64,000 nt of DNA from Flavobacterium ustbae (GCF_003946915.1 NZ_RPOC01000014.1:47180-111179), one strand, 5' to 3'. Positions 47,045-55,963 are shown, counted from the first letter of the stretch. Made by a program: numbers and translations. Notes: generated by a model from the sequence alone, not told the origin.

Positions 47045-47051
47045 AGTAATT

Positions 47052-47354
47052 TTACAAATTAGATTGAATTAATTTACTAAGTGCTTCAAAGGCACCTTCG
47101 TTACGTTTATAATAAGTCCATTGTCCAACACGTTTAGCTTCAATAAAGCCAGCGCGCTGTAAAATAGACAGGTATTCGGATACTGTCGATTGCGTTAAAC
47201 CAGCTTTGGCCTGAATCTGCCCAACGCAGACTCCATGCTCAAATCCGGCATGTTCAAGCTGCCCTGGAAAGTTAATTTCAGGTTCTTTTAACCATTCCAG
47301 CATTTGTAATCTGGATTTGTTCGAAAGTGCTTTAAAAATTTCTATCTTTTCCAT
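47052..47354 (-). CDS. ArsR-family HTH regulator
   Basis: The 100-residue winged-helix protein has ALSNKSRLQMLEWL, CVGQIQAKAGLTQSTVSEYL (recognition helix) and AGFIEAKRVGQWTYYKRNE (wing). Two cysteines lie in the sensor region (GVCVG and no classical CxC metal site), so thiol or electrophile sensing is possible. Likely represses itself and the OYE gene through the operator at 47365-47382. Confidence 0.88.
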   Translation of the reverse strand: MEKIEIFKALSNKSRLQMLEWLKEPEINFPGQLEHAGFEHGVCVGQIQAKAGLTQSTVSEYLSILQRAGFIEAKRVGQWTYYKRNEGAFEALSKLIQSNL

Positions 47355-47358
47355 GGCG

Positions 47359-47382
47359 CAAATATATCGACTTTTCCCGATA
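47359..47382 (-). promoter_or_regulatory. Promoter and operator of the ArsR-OYE operon
   Basis: TATATTTG on the - strand (47359-47366) matches TAnnTTTG only 4 bp before the ATG, implying a leaderless or nearly leaderless message. TATCG-N8-CGATA (47365-47382) forms an inverted repeat overlapping it, and a further CCCGATAT copy lies at 47392-47399. This is a plausible ArsR site. Confidence 0.55.
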
Positions 47383-47476
47383 TACCAATTTCCCGATATG
47401 CTTTTGTGATAATTTTATGATTGTGACAGATTAGTTAGAATAAAAAACAAAGAAATTTTATATTTGCTATTAGAAT

Positions 47477-47614
47477 CTCGCAAAGTCGCAAAGAGAATTA
47501 AACCATATATGTCATATAAGATAATTTAAGTTTTGCCTAAAATGAACTTATATGACTTATATGGTTAAGAGAAAAAACTTTGCGTCTCTGCTCCCGAAGC
47601 CTCGGGATTGCGAG
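47477..47614. repeat. Nested intergenic repeat with a palindrome inside one arm
   Basis: The outer arm CTCGCAAAGTCGCAAAG has its partner CTTTGCGTCT...TTGCGAG at the right end. The partner is interrupted by TCCCGAAGCCTCGGGA (47592-47607). The inner arms AAACCATATA.../TATATGGTT repeat the 21753 family. It lies before the TlpA gene. Confidence 0.8.
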
Positions 47615-47653
47615 ATTAAAAAAAAACGCCCCAAACAATAACACAATCAAACT

Positions 47654-48142
47654 ATGAAAAAAATCTACTTAGCATTAACTTTTACATTCTTTAATTTATT
47701 AATAAGCAATGCCCAAGTCGTAGGAACTGACATTGGCGATATTGCTCCAGAAATCGATCTTCCAGACACAAAAGGAGAGAAGATTGCGCTTTCTTCTTTA
47801 AGAGGCTCTTTGGTTTTAGTTGACTTTTGGGCTTCTTGGTGCGGACCTTGTATAAAAGAACAGCCGTTATTGCTAAAATTGCACAATGCTTATCCAGATA
47901 AATTATCGATTTATGGTGTTTCTATGGATACAAAAAAGCCATTATGGGCAGGAGCCATCGCAAAAGGAAAATTACCGTGGACAAACGTCAGCGATTTGAA
48001 ATACTTGACTTCGCCAGTTGTTGGAGATTATATGTTGCAATCTATTCCGTTAAACTTTCTAGTAGATAAAAACGGAATCATTATAGCGAAAAATATTCAC
48101 GGACAAGCTTTAGAGGAGAAAATCAACAGCTTATTGCAATAA
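47654..48142 (+). CDS. TlpA-like thiol-disulphide oxidoreductase
   Basis: The 162-residue product has a signal peptide (YLALTFTFFNLLISNAQ) and a thioredoxin fold with the active site WASWCGPCIKEQP (cysteines about 62 and 65) and SIPLNFLVDKNGII containing the cis-proline. It acts in the periplasm, reducing or forming disulphides. No partner gene is adjacent. Confidence 0.92.
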   Translation: MKKIYLALTFTFFNLLISNAQVVGTDIGDIAPEIDLPDTKGEKIALSSLRGSLVLVDFWASWCGPCIKEQPLLLKLHNAYPDKLSIYGVSMDTKKPLWAGAIAKGKLPWTNVSDLKYLTSPVVGDYMLQSIPLNFLVDKNGIIIAKNIHGQALEEKINSLLQ

Positions 48143-48147
48143 TTAAT

Positions 48148-48250
48148 TAAACCATATAAGTGATATAAGTTCATTTTAGAAAAACTTAAATGTCTTATAT
48201 CACTTATATGGTTTTTAAAAAAGAACTTTGCGCCTTCGCGACTTTGCGAG
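48148..48250. repeat. Inverted repeat AAACCATATAAG family plus one arm of CTTTGCG
   Basis: TTAAACCATATAAGTGATATAAG pairs with CTTATATCACTTATATGGTTT (48148-48214). Downstream CTTTGCGCCTTCGCGACTTTGCGAG (48226-48250) is a lone right arm of the family seen whole at 51857. Dispersed words CTTGCGAACTTAGCG follow to about 48300. Confidence 0.75.
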
Positions 48251-48346
48251 ATTTTTTATTTAACCCTTGCGAACTTAGCGTAAAACCTTGCGTTCATTGC
48301 GATTAAAAAAAATCCAATCGAAACCACAGCTTCAATTGGAATTTGG

Positions 48347-48362
48347 TCCCGAAGCTTCGGGA
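48347..48362. repeat. 16-bp palindrome TCCCGAAGCTTCGGGA
   Basis: An exact copy of the perfect palindrome at 25384, here just after the end of the - strand hypothetical gene. Confidence 0.75.
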
Positions 48363-48384
48363 TTAATCTTGGATTTTCTTGTTT

Positions 48385-48765
48385 CTAAGACTCCTTAATA
48401 ACTTTTTTTACACCTCCAAAACTCGTTTTCAGCATTTCTCTAATCTGAAACTGCGTTTTGGTTCCTGAAGCATTTTTCCAATCTTTGAGATCAAAAATAT
48501 GAATCTGATCTGCGTAAGGATTCGTAAGAAATGAAATTCTCGAAATGGTATATTTATAATATTTCAGTTCATGAGAAACATGTCGATTTGGAACAACAAT
48601 AAGTATGTTTTCCCAATTCAAAAAGTCTTTCGGAACGTCTTTTCTTTCTAATAATCCTAAAGATTCAAAAAAAGCGCTAATCTTCTGATCATTAAGCTTG
48701 CTAATCTTCTGATCGAGGTTTTTAAAAGTGCTGTGGAGCCTATTTTCATTACTAATAGTACTCAT
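48385..48765 (-). CDS. Hypothetical protein, 126 residues
   Basis: Soluble, mixed alpha/beta protein with a coiled-coil-like start (LDQKISKLNDQKISAFFES) and a conserved-looking WENILIVVPNRHVSHELKYYKY segment. No motif I recognise. It is transcribed on the - strand between the TlpA and GH2 genes with no obvious partner. Confidence 0.6.
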   Translation of the reverse strand: MSTISNENRLHSTFKNLDQKISKLNDQKISAFFESLGLLERKDVPKDFLNWENILIVVPNRHVSHELKYYKYTISRISFLTNPYADQIHIFDLKDWKNASGTKTQFQIREMLKTSFGGVKKVIKES

Positions 48766-48975
48766 ATGGTAATTGCTTTTTATGATTTTACTATAAAATT
48801 ACATCAAAAGAAAATCATTTTTAAATCTAAAGCCATTAGATTCATTCTAAATTTTGAAACCCCCTCTAGAAGCATTTGTTATGAATGAGTTATCATATTT
48901 TGATAAAATACTATTAATGTTTGTTCTCCAAAAGCCTTATTTTTATCGCTATCTGATTTTACTAACAAACCAACT

Positions 48976-51798
48976 ATGAAAACCACTCTTACTAAAAAAA
49001 CAATTCTTTACTTTTTACTCTTTTGCTCTTTCCATTTACTAGCTCAAAATAAGTCGGGGAGAGAACTTATATTAATGGATAAAGACTGGAAGTTTTCATT
49101 TGGCCATTTATATGATACTAAAAAAGATTTTAACCATGCAGAAGGCTATTTTTCATATCTAACCAAAACCGGATTTGGCGACGGGCCAGCTGCAAAAGAT
49201 TTTGACGATCGCGCTTGGAGAAAATTAGATTTGCCGCACGATTGGGTGGTTGAACAATCTTTTAGCGAAAGCGCCAGTTTTAGCCACGGATTTAAAGCAG
49301 CGGGTAAAAACTATCCCGAAAAAAGCATTGGCTGGTACAGAAAAAAAATAACGATTCCGAATGAAGATTTGGGGCGCATTATTTCATTAAAATTTGACGG
49401 CGTTTTCAGAAATTCAAAAGTGTTTTTTAACGGATTTTATTTGGGAACGCATGAAAGCGGTTACAACGGATTTGAATACGATGTAACGGCTTATGTCAAT
49501 TACGGAGGCGAAAATACGATTGTTGTCCGTGCAGACGCTTCAATGGAAGAAGGCTGGTTTTATGAAGGAGCAGGGATTTACAGACATGTTTATTTGCAGA
49601 AAACAAATCCGTTGCATGTGGCGCAAAACGGGACTTATGTAACTTCAGAAATCAATAAAGATAATGCTTTAATTACCGCAGAAATAAAACTCGAAAATAA
49701 AGGCTATTTTAAAGGAAATGTTGAAATAAAACAAACCATTTTAGACGCTTCAGGAAAACAAGTTGCAACTGTTTCTGAAAGTATTTTGGTTCCTGAATTT
49801 TATAAAACAAATACATATTCATCAAAGTTAAATGTCAAAAGGCCGCTTTTGTGGGATATTGATTCGCCTAATTTATATCAGTTAATTACTGAAATAAAAA
49901 GTGACGGAAAAGTTATTGATCAATACAAAACTTCTTTCGGAATCAGAACCATAAAGTTTGATCCTGAAAATGGGTTTTTCTTGAATGGAAAAGCATTAAA
50001 ATTAAAAGGAACTAATAATCATCAGGATCATGCTGGAATTGGAACCGCTTTGCCAGACGAACTTCAATATTATAGAATTAAAAAGCTGAAAGAAATGGGT
50101 TCGAATGCGTATCGTTGTTCGCATCATCCGCCGACACCTGAACTTTTAGAAGCTTGTGATAAACTAGGAATGTTGGTTATTGATGAAACCCGTTTGATGG
50201 GAATTAACGATTATCATTTGAATGATTTACAACGAATGATGGAGCGCGACCGTAATCATCCGAGTATTTTCTGCTGGTCGGTTGGTAACGAAGAATGGCA
50301 GATTGAAGGCGGAATTACTGGCGAAAGAATTACCAATATCATGCAGGATTTCGCTAAAAGCATTGATCCGACAAGACCAGTTACAGTAGGAATTAGCAGC
50401 GGATTTAAAAGCGGGATTTCTTCTGTAGTCGAAATTATGGGTTATAATTATTTAGGAAACGGAGATATCGATGCGCATAGAAATCAGTTTAAGAATCAGC
50501 CAGGAATGGGAACGGAAGAAGGCTCAACGTTTGCAACACGTGGCATTTATTTTACCGATGATGCCAAGCATTATCAAAGCGCTTATGATAAAAAACCACG
50601 CCCAACATTTTATAGTATAGAAGAAGGCTGGAAATTCTACGCCGAAAGACCATATTTAGCAGGAATGTTTATTTGGACAGGTTTTGATTATCGTGGCGAA
50701 CCAACTCCGTACGGATGGCCGTCTGTAACTTCGTATTTCGGAATGATGGATGTTTGCGGTTTTCCTAAAGACAATGTTTTTTATCTGAAATCGTGGTGGG
50801 GAAAAGAGCCTGTTTTGCACTTATTGCCGCATTGGAATTGGAGCGGAATGGAAGGCAAAGAAATTGATGTTTGGGCATATTCGAATTGCGATGAAGTAGA
50901 ACTTTTTCTCAATAAAAAGAGTTTGGGAAAAAAGAAAATGCAATTGAACGGACATTTAGAATGGAAAGTAAATTATGCTCCAGGAACTTTAGAAGCTGTT
51001 GGCTATAAAAACGGTAAAAAAGTATTGACTGAGATTCAGAAAACTACTGGAAAAGCAGAAAATATTAAATTATCTATAGATAAAGAAAATGTTTTAAAAG
51101 GAAAGGTCTCTGTTTTAACGGTTGAAACTATTGATAGAAATGGCTTGCATGTTCCGACAGCCAATGATGAAATTACATTTTCTATAAAAGGAGGAAAGAT
51201 TTTAGGAGTAGGAAACGGCGACCCAACTTCACTAGAAAGCGATCAGTTTATTGATGACATTGCTCTAGTTGCTATAAATAATTTTAAAGAACAAAAAGGA
51301 ACAAATACTTCTTTGCCTCCGCAATTGCCGAATTATTCTGAAAGCGAATGGACAGAAGCTTTTAAAGATCGTGATTATAGAAAACAAGCGCCATCGTATG
51401 TGTATAAAGGTGAATTTGATTTGAAGAATAATTCGAATTCTAATATTGTGAGTTTCTTTTATAAAAAAATAGGAGTAGAGACAATCATTTTTGTTAACGG
51501 AAATAAAGTAGAACCAAGTAAAGAAGATGCTCAAAAAAATATTCTGAATGCATCAATTTTAAAGCAAGGAAAAAATACAATTCATATCGCGGCAACACCA
51601 TTACAAAAAATAAAAGATTGGGATGTATTGAATACAGATCCAGGAATTATTCAGGTAATAACGCCCGCAGAATCATGGAAAAGAAAACTTTTTAATGGTT
51701 ACGCACAAATCATCATTCAAAAAGATGAAAACGCAAAAGAAATTGTTTTAAGCGCTTCCGCGAAAGGTTTAAAAAGCACTTCAATTGTAGTGAAGTAG
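48976..51798 (+). CDS. Glycoside hydrolase family 2, beta-galactosidase-like
   Basis: The 940-residue enzyme has a signal peptide (FLLFCSFHLLAQ), a sugar-binding domain (WRKLDLPHDWVVE), an immunoglobulin-like domain, and a TIM barrel with GTNNHQDHAGIG, CSHHPP and the catalytic acid Glu439 in VGNEEW. The likely nucleophile lies around Glu514. Further beta domains (DUF4982-like VWAYSNCDEVELFLN) and an extra C-terminal beta-sandwich follow. It would remove beta-linked galactose or glucuronate from plant or algal glycans. No regulator or SusCD is adjacent. Confidence 0.9.
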   Translation: MKTTLTKKTILYFLLFCSFHLLAQNKSGRELILMDKDWKFSFGHLYDTKKDFNHAEGYFSYLTKTGFGDGPAAKDFDDRAWRKLDLPHDWVVEQSFSESASFSHGFKAAGKNYPEKSIGWYRKKITIPNEDLGRIISLKFDGVFRNSKVFFNGFYLGTHESGYNGFEYDVTAYVNYGGENTIVVRADASMEEGWFYEGAGIYRHVYLQKTNPLHVAQNGTYVTSEINKDNALITAEIKLENKGYFKGNVEIKQTILDASGKQVATVSESILVPEFYKTNTYSSKLNVKRPLLWDIDSPNLYQLITEIKSDGKVIDQYKTSFGIRTIKFDPENGFFLNGKALKLKGTNNHQDHAGIGTALPDELQYYRIKKLKEMGSNAYRCSHHPPTPELLEACDKLGMLVIDETRLMGINDYHLNDLQRMMERDRNHPSIFCWSVGNEEWQIEGGITGERITNIMQDFAKSIDPTRPVTVGISSGFKSGISSVVEIMGYNYLGNGDIDAHRNQFKNQPGMGTEEGSTFATRGIYFTDDAKHYQSAYDKKPRPTFYSIEEGWKFYAERPYLAGMFIWTGFDYRGEPTPYGWPSVTSYFGMMDVCGFPKDNVFYLKSWWGKEPVLHLLPHWNWSGMEGKEIDVWAYSNCDEVELFLNKKSLGKKKMQLNGHLEWKVNYAPGTLEAVGYKNGKKVLTEIQKTTGKAENIKLSIDKENVLKGKVSVLTVETIDRNGLHVPTANDEITFSIKGGKILGVGNGDPTSLESDQFIDDIALVAINNFKEQKGTNTSLPPQLPNYSESEWTEAFKDRDYRKQAPSYVYKGEFDLKNNSNSNIVSFFYKKIGVETIIFVNGNKVEPSKEDAQKNILNASILKQGKNTIHIAATPLQKIKDWDVLNTDPGIIQVITPAESWKRKLFNGYAQIIIQKDENAKEIVLSASAKGLKSTSIVVK

Positions 51799-51856
51799 AT
51801 TTTTTAACCGGCAAGGAACGCTAAGGTTTTTCGCAAAGCACGCTATTTTTTTTAAT

Positions 51857-51981
51857 CTCGCAAAGTCGCAAAGTAAATTAAACCATATAAATAACATAAG
51901 AATTATTTAAGTCTAGCTTAAAATGAACTTATATGACTTATATGGTTAAGAAAAAACTTTGCGTCTTTGCGACTTTGCGAG
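51857..51981. repeat. Nested intergenic inverted repeat (CTCGCAAAGTCGC outside, AAACCATATA inside)
   Basis: CTCGCAAAGTCGCAAAG pairs with CTTTGCGACTTTGCGAG at the ends. Inside, TTAAACCATATAA and TTATATGGTTAA pair (51879-51947). It is the intact version of the element interrupted at 47477-47614. CAAGGAACGCTAAGG words precede it. Confidence 0.85.
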
Positions 51982-52080
51982 CATTTTTCTCTCCAAAATA
52001 AAAAACCTAAAGTCCTTTGCAGTTAAAACCTCAAACATGAAACTTTAAACCTGAAACAAAAAAACATTATTTGATTTTCA

Positions 52081-52088
52081 TAACTTTG
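52081..52088 (+). promoter_or_regulatory. -7 promoter box of the AraC gene
   Basis: TAACTTTG ends four bases before the ATG at 52093, so that start would be leaderless. The alternative ATG at 52144 would have a leader of about 50 bases. Confidence 0.55.
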
Positions 52089-52092
52089 CAAA

Positions 52093-52962
52093 ATGAATAA
52101 TCAGACAGAAACACAGAATTGCGATTTTACTTCAGATTTAAAAATGAAGGGTTTTAAAGTTTATCCTATAAATGGAGATTTCAGTAAAGTTCCCGTTTAC
52201 AGCCGAAGAGACTTTTATAAAATCTGCATTAATACCAGCAAAAGCATCATACAATATGCTGACCGCGGAATAGAAACCGACGGAACGATTCTGTTTTTTG
52301 GAAATCCGATTATTCCATATTCATGGGAAACGGTTTCTGAGAAATATGAAGGTTATGCTTGTGTTTTTACGGAAGAGTTTTTTAAAACTAAAGACCGATC
52401 AGAAACACTTCACGAATCGCCTTTGTTTAAAATTGGAGGAACACCTATATTTACTTTAAATGCTGAACAAAAGGTGTTTATCGATTCTTTATTCCAGAAA
52501 ATGATCGAAGAATACGAAACGGATTATGCGTTTAAAGACGATTTGATGCGCAGTTACGTCAATTTGATTATTCATGAATCGATGAAAATGCAGCCTTCAG
52601 AAAATTTCTTTAAACATAAAAATGCTTCTTCAAGAATTACTTCTTTGTTCTTAGAATTATTAGAAAGACAATTTCCGATAGAAACTAAAGATCAGCCTTT
52701 AGCGCTAAAGACTCCGCAAGATTATGCGCAAAGTCTTTCTGTGCACGTCAATCATTTAAATCGTTCTGTAAAAGAAGTTACAGGAAAACCAACCACGGCT
52801 CATATTACAGAAAGAGTCATCAATGAAGCAAAAGCTTTATTGCAGCATACCGATTGGAGTATTTCTGACATTGGCTATTCGCTTGGATTTGAATATCCAA
52901 GTTATTTTAATAATTACTTTAAAAGGCTTACAGGAACGGTTCCGAAATCACTTCGAATGTAA
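52093..52962 (+). CDS. AraC-family transcription regulator
   Basis: The 289-residue product has an N-terminal beta-barrel-like ligand domain and two helix-turn-helix motifs at the C terminus (SLSVHVNHLNRSVKEVTG; WSISDIGYSLGFEYPSYFNNYFKRLTG). Start 52093 is leaderless by the promoter position; ATG 52144 (MKGFKVYPI) is an alternative. The cupin and alcohol dehydrogenase downstream are likely targets by position. Confidence 0.9.
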   Translation: MNNQTETQNCDFTSDLKMKGFKVYPINGDFSKVPVYSRRDFYKICINTSKSIIQYADRGIETDGTILFFGNPIIPYSWETVSEKYEGYACVFTEEFFKTKDRSETLHESPLFKIGGTPIFTLNAEQKVFIDSLFQKMIEEYETDYAFKDDLMRSYVNLIIHESMKMQPSENFFKHKNASSRITSLFLELLERQFPIETKDQPLALKTPQDYAQSLSVHVNHLNRSVKEVTGKPTTAHITERVINEAKALLQHTDWSISDIGYSLGFEYPSYFNNYFKRLTGTVPKSLRM

Positions 52963-53023
52963 ATTGTTTCAAATTCTTAATTTTTTGTTTGAATATTGTT
53001 ATTTCAGCATTGTAGTATTGTGC

Positions 53024-53031
53024 TACATTTG
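53024..53031 (+). promoter_or_regulatory. -7 promoter box of the cupin gene, with a 230-base leader
   Basis: TACATTTG fits TAnnTTTG. The next start codon is at 53269, so the leader would be about 230 bases. No repeat, gene or riboswitch was recognised in it. Confidence 0.4.
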
Positions 53032-53268
53032 CCCTGAAATAACAACGAATCTTTGTATCAGTTTTTGAATGACTAAATAAACACTTCATAAAGCGGCGTC
53101 AGCTTTACCGTTTAGTTTTAAATTTTGATTACAGCCTAACATATACAGTTTTAACGCATTAATGAAATCAAATTCTCATTCGAAAAGAGATTCGATACGT
53201 TGGTTATTTTACTGAAAAGTTTATCAATAAAATTCAAACAAATTATTAACCCGAAAAACAACGAAATT

Positions 53269-53667
53269 ATGTCGACACAATTCACAGCCGTAACAGAAGA
53301 AGGTAAAGTTCCAAACACTTATATGACAGGTGAGGTGTCATATAAAAAACAAACCAGCGAAATTCATCCAGAAAACACCATCGTCAAAGACGTTTCTTTT
53401 GAACCTTGTGCAAGAAGCAATTGGCACAGTAATGCAAGTCTCCAGCTCATTATTGTAACGCAAGGAGAAGGCTATTACCAAGAAAGAGGCGGAAAAATTA
53501 ATCTATTGCAAAAAGGGCAGGTATTAACGATTTTACCAGGTATTGAGCATTGGTACGGAGCTACGCCAGAAAGTTCGTATTCGCACATCACAATCGTAAC
53601 AGAAATTGACAAAGGTTCTGGAACTTGGATGGAAAAAGTTACAGACGAAGAGTATTTTTCTTTTTAA
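53269..53667 (+). CDS. Cupin-domain protein
   Basis: The 132-residue protein begins MSTQFTAVTEEG and shows the cupin motifs NWHSN, GEGYYQERGG and PGIEHWYGA with two metal-binding His residues. The longer frame at 53200 has an unlikely start. Small cupins of this type accompany quinone or aldehyde detoxification. It lies between the AraC regulator and the zinc dehydrogenase. Confidence 0.82.
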   Translation: MSTQFTAVTEEGKVPNTYMTGEVSYKKQTSEIHPENTIVKDVSFEPCARSNWHSNASLQLIIVTQGEGYYQERGGKINLLQKGQVLTILPGIEHWYGATPESSYSHITIVTEIDKGSGTWMEKVTDEEYFSF

Positions 53668-53943
53668 GGTACTAAGGTACTGAGGTTCTAAGTTGCTAAG
53701 GTTTTTTTTGCTACTAAGGCGAGAAGACGCGAAGTTTTTTTAACTTTATTAAGTTGTAATCATTTGGCAGTTAGAATTTTATGATTTTAATAAGTTTTTA
53801 AAAGTAAAATCTGCATGAAACTCTACGTCTCGTAAAACTTGAAACCTGAAACTTGAAACCTGAAACTTGAAACCTGAAACTTGAAACTTGAAACCTGAAA
53901 CTTGAAACCTGAAACTTGAAACCTGAAACCTGAAACCTGAAAC
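53668..53943. repeat. CTTAG half-element and 15-unit heptamer tandem array
   Basis: After the cupin stop comes one arm of the CTTAG family (53668-53702). At 53838-53943 a run of about 14.7 copies of the heptamer GAAACCT/GAAACTT follows, in partly alternating order. It stops 22 bp before the dehydrogenase ATG. Related words appear at 24690-24705 and 52020-52055. Confidence 0.85.
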
Positions 53944-53965
53944 AAAAAAACAAACTATAAAAATT

Positions 53966-55018
53966 ATGGAAACAAAAAACATTAAAGCCTTTGGTACAGA
54001 AGCTGCTGAAGCACCATTAAAAACATTAGGCATTAAACGTAGAGAAGTTCTGGCACATGATGTCGAAATCGAGATTTTATACTGCGGAATCTGCCATTCT
54101 GATTTGCATTCGGCTCGAAACGAATGGCATGGTACTATTTATCCGATTGTTCCGGGGCACGAAATTGTAGGACGTATTACAAAAGTTGGAGAACATGTAA
54201 AAGGCTTTAAAGTTGGCGATTTGGCTGGAGTGGGCTGTATGGTAGATTCTTGCAGAGAATGCGAACATTGTAAAAATGATTTAGAGCAATTCTGCGATGA
54301 AGGAAACATTCAGACATTCAATTCACCAGACAAACATTTAGGCGGACAAACTTTTGGAGGTTATTCTGAAAGTATTACGGTTGATGAAAGCTTTGTTCTT
54401 CATATTTCAGACAAGTTAGAACTTTCTGCGGTTGCGCCTTTATTATGCGCCGGAATTACAACTTATTCTCCATTAAAACACTGGAAAGTTGGTCCTGGCC
54501 AAAAAGTTGGAATCGTAGGGATTGGCGGACTGGGACATATGGGAATTAAAATTGCGAAAGCAATGGGCGCACATGTAGTAGTTTTTACCACTTCGTTATC
54601 TAAAACAGAAGACGCAAAACGTCTAGGCGCAGATGAGGTTGTATTGTCTACAGACGAAGCTCAAATGGCAGAACACGCCAGAAGTTTAAACTTTATTTTA
54701 GACTGTGTTTCTGCTGAACATAATATCGATTCATACCTAAATTTATTAAAAGTAGACGGAACTCTTACTTTGGTTGGCGCTCCAATGGATCCGCTTCCTG
54801 TAACTTCTTTCAGTTTGATTTTAGGCAGAAGAAGCTTCTCTGGTTCATTAATTGGAGGAATCGCAGAAACTCAAGAAATGCTTGATTTTTGTGCAGAACA
54901 CAACATCACATCAGATGTAGAAGTAATCGGCGTTAACGATGTAAACAATGCCTACGAAAGATTATTAAAAGGAGATGTGAAATATCGATTTGTGATTGAT
55001 ATGGCTTCGCTTAAATAA
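53966..55018 (+). CDS. Zinc-dependent alcohol dehydrogenase (YahK/CAD type)
   Basis: The 350-residue enzyme has catalytic-zinc ligands (CGICHSDLHSARNEWHG, PGHEIVG), a structural-zinc cysteine cluster (CRECEHCKNDLEQFC) and the NADP-binding loop GIGGLGHMGIKIAKA. It reduces aldehydes with NADPH, as YahK and cinnamyl-alcohol dehydrogenases do. The heptamer array lies just upstream. Confidence 0.95.
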   Translation: METKNIKAFGTEAAEAPLKTLGIKRREVLAHDVEIEILYCGICHSDLHSARNEWHGTIYPIVPGHEIVGRITKVGEHVKGFKVGDLAGVGCMVDSCRECEHCKNDLEQFCDEGNIQTFNSPDKHLGGQTFGGYSESITVDESFVLHISDKLELSAVAPLLCAGITTYSPLKHWKVGPGQKVGIVGIGGLGHMGIKIAKAMGAHVVVFTTSLSKTEDAKRLGADEVVLSTDEAQMAEHARSLNFILDCVSAEHNIDSYLNLLKVDGTLTLVGAPMDPLPVTSFSLILGRRSFSGSLIGGIAETQEMLDFCAEHNITSDVEVIGVNDVNNAYERLLKGDVKYRFVIDMASLK

Positions 55019-55020
55019 GC

Positions 55021-55092
55021 TTCTAAGATTCTGAGCTACTAAGCTGCTAAGTTTTTCCTTAGTAGCTTAGAACCTTAGCGCCTCAGTAGCTT
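55021..55092. repeat. Intergenic inverted repeat, CTTAG family
   Basis: TTCTAAGATTCTGAGCTACTAAGCTGCTAAG pairs with CTTAGTAGCTTAGAACCTTAGCGCC... across a very short loop. Confidence 0.8.
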
Positions 55093-55104
55093 AAAAAAAA
55101 AACA

Positions 55105-55138
55105 AAACCCCCCAAGCAATTCAACTCTTGAGGGGTTT
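55105..55138. terminator. Terminator between convergent dehydrogenase and DUF4142 genes
   Basis: AAACCCCCCAAG...CTTGAGGGGTTT forms a GC-rich stem. Confidence 0.75.
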
Positions 55139-55229
55139 ATAGCAAAGATTTGAGGCTCTTAAATACTCAATAGATCTTAGAGCCTTATAATCTTGCTCTA
55201 AAAATAAATAATAACCAATTAAATTTATT

Positions 55230-55817
55230 TTACTTTTTGTCTAGGTTTTGTTTCAGCATTTTAGCGTGTTCCAAATGCGCTGTTAAACCTGCAATATTGT
55301 TAGAAGCCCAAGTTCTTACTTCCTGATCGTTAGCATCTTTTGCTGCTTTTTCTAATTTTTTGATCGCTTTTTCGTGACCATCGATCATCATGTCAGCAAA
55401 TTTTTTGTCAAAATCAACACCAGATTTCTCGTTTAATTTATTGTATTCCTCTTGTCCTTCTTCCGTTAGAGAAGTTGGCAGAGTAAAGTTTTTTGCTTTT
55501 GCTAAAGCACTAACTTCAGAAGCCGATTTAGTGTGCTCGTCAACAAGCATTTTACCAAATTTTTTCACTTCAGCGTTGGTACTTTTTGTTTGAGCCAGCT
55601 TACCAATTTCGATTTCAGCTAAATTGATTTCAGCTTGATCTACTAAAAATTCAGAATCATCTTCTTTACTGTCAATAGAATCGAATTTTGCTTCATTTGC
55701 ATCTTCTGCAACTTCTTTAGGATCTTCTTGTTTAGTCTCATTTTTACAAGATTGAAGAGATAAAATAATAAGTCCTGCTCCTAAAATGGCTTGTCCAGCT
55801 AATAATAACTTTTTCAT
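55230..55817 (-). CDS. DUF4142 lipoprotein
   Basis: The 195-residue product has a lipoprotein signal (LIILSLQSCKNE, cysteine about residue 24) and an all-helical ferritin-like DUF4142 domain: FLVDQAEINLAEIEIGKLAQ, VKKFGKMLVDEHTKSASEVS and MIDGHEKAIKKLEKAA. DUF4142 proteins are outer-membrane or periplasmic stress-linked proteins. It faces the stress genes downstream. Confidence 0.9.
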   Translation of the reverse strand: MKKLLLAGQAILGAGLIILSLQSCKNETKQEDPKEVAEDANEAKFDSIDSKEDDSEFLVDQAEINLAEIEIGKLAQTKSTNAEVKKFGKMLVDEHTKSASEVSALAKAKNFTLPTSLTEEGQEEYNKLNEKSGVDFDKKFADMMIDGHEKAIKKLEKAAKDANDQEVRTWASNNIAGLTAHLEHAKMLKQNLDKK

Positions 55818-55963
55818 GATTTTAATAGTTTAAATGTTATGATGTAAAATTATTGAGAACCTCTAAGAAAAAATTACACGATTTTTACGGATTGTTATAG
55901 GATTTGAAGTTTGAATTATTATATATTAGCCAAAAATGAATATTTATTAAAAATAAAAATGCG

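Noticed and set aside
53838..53943. CRISPR-like array of short repeats
   Set aside because: Units are 7 bp with no spacers between them and no cas genes are present, so this is a simple tandem heptamer array.
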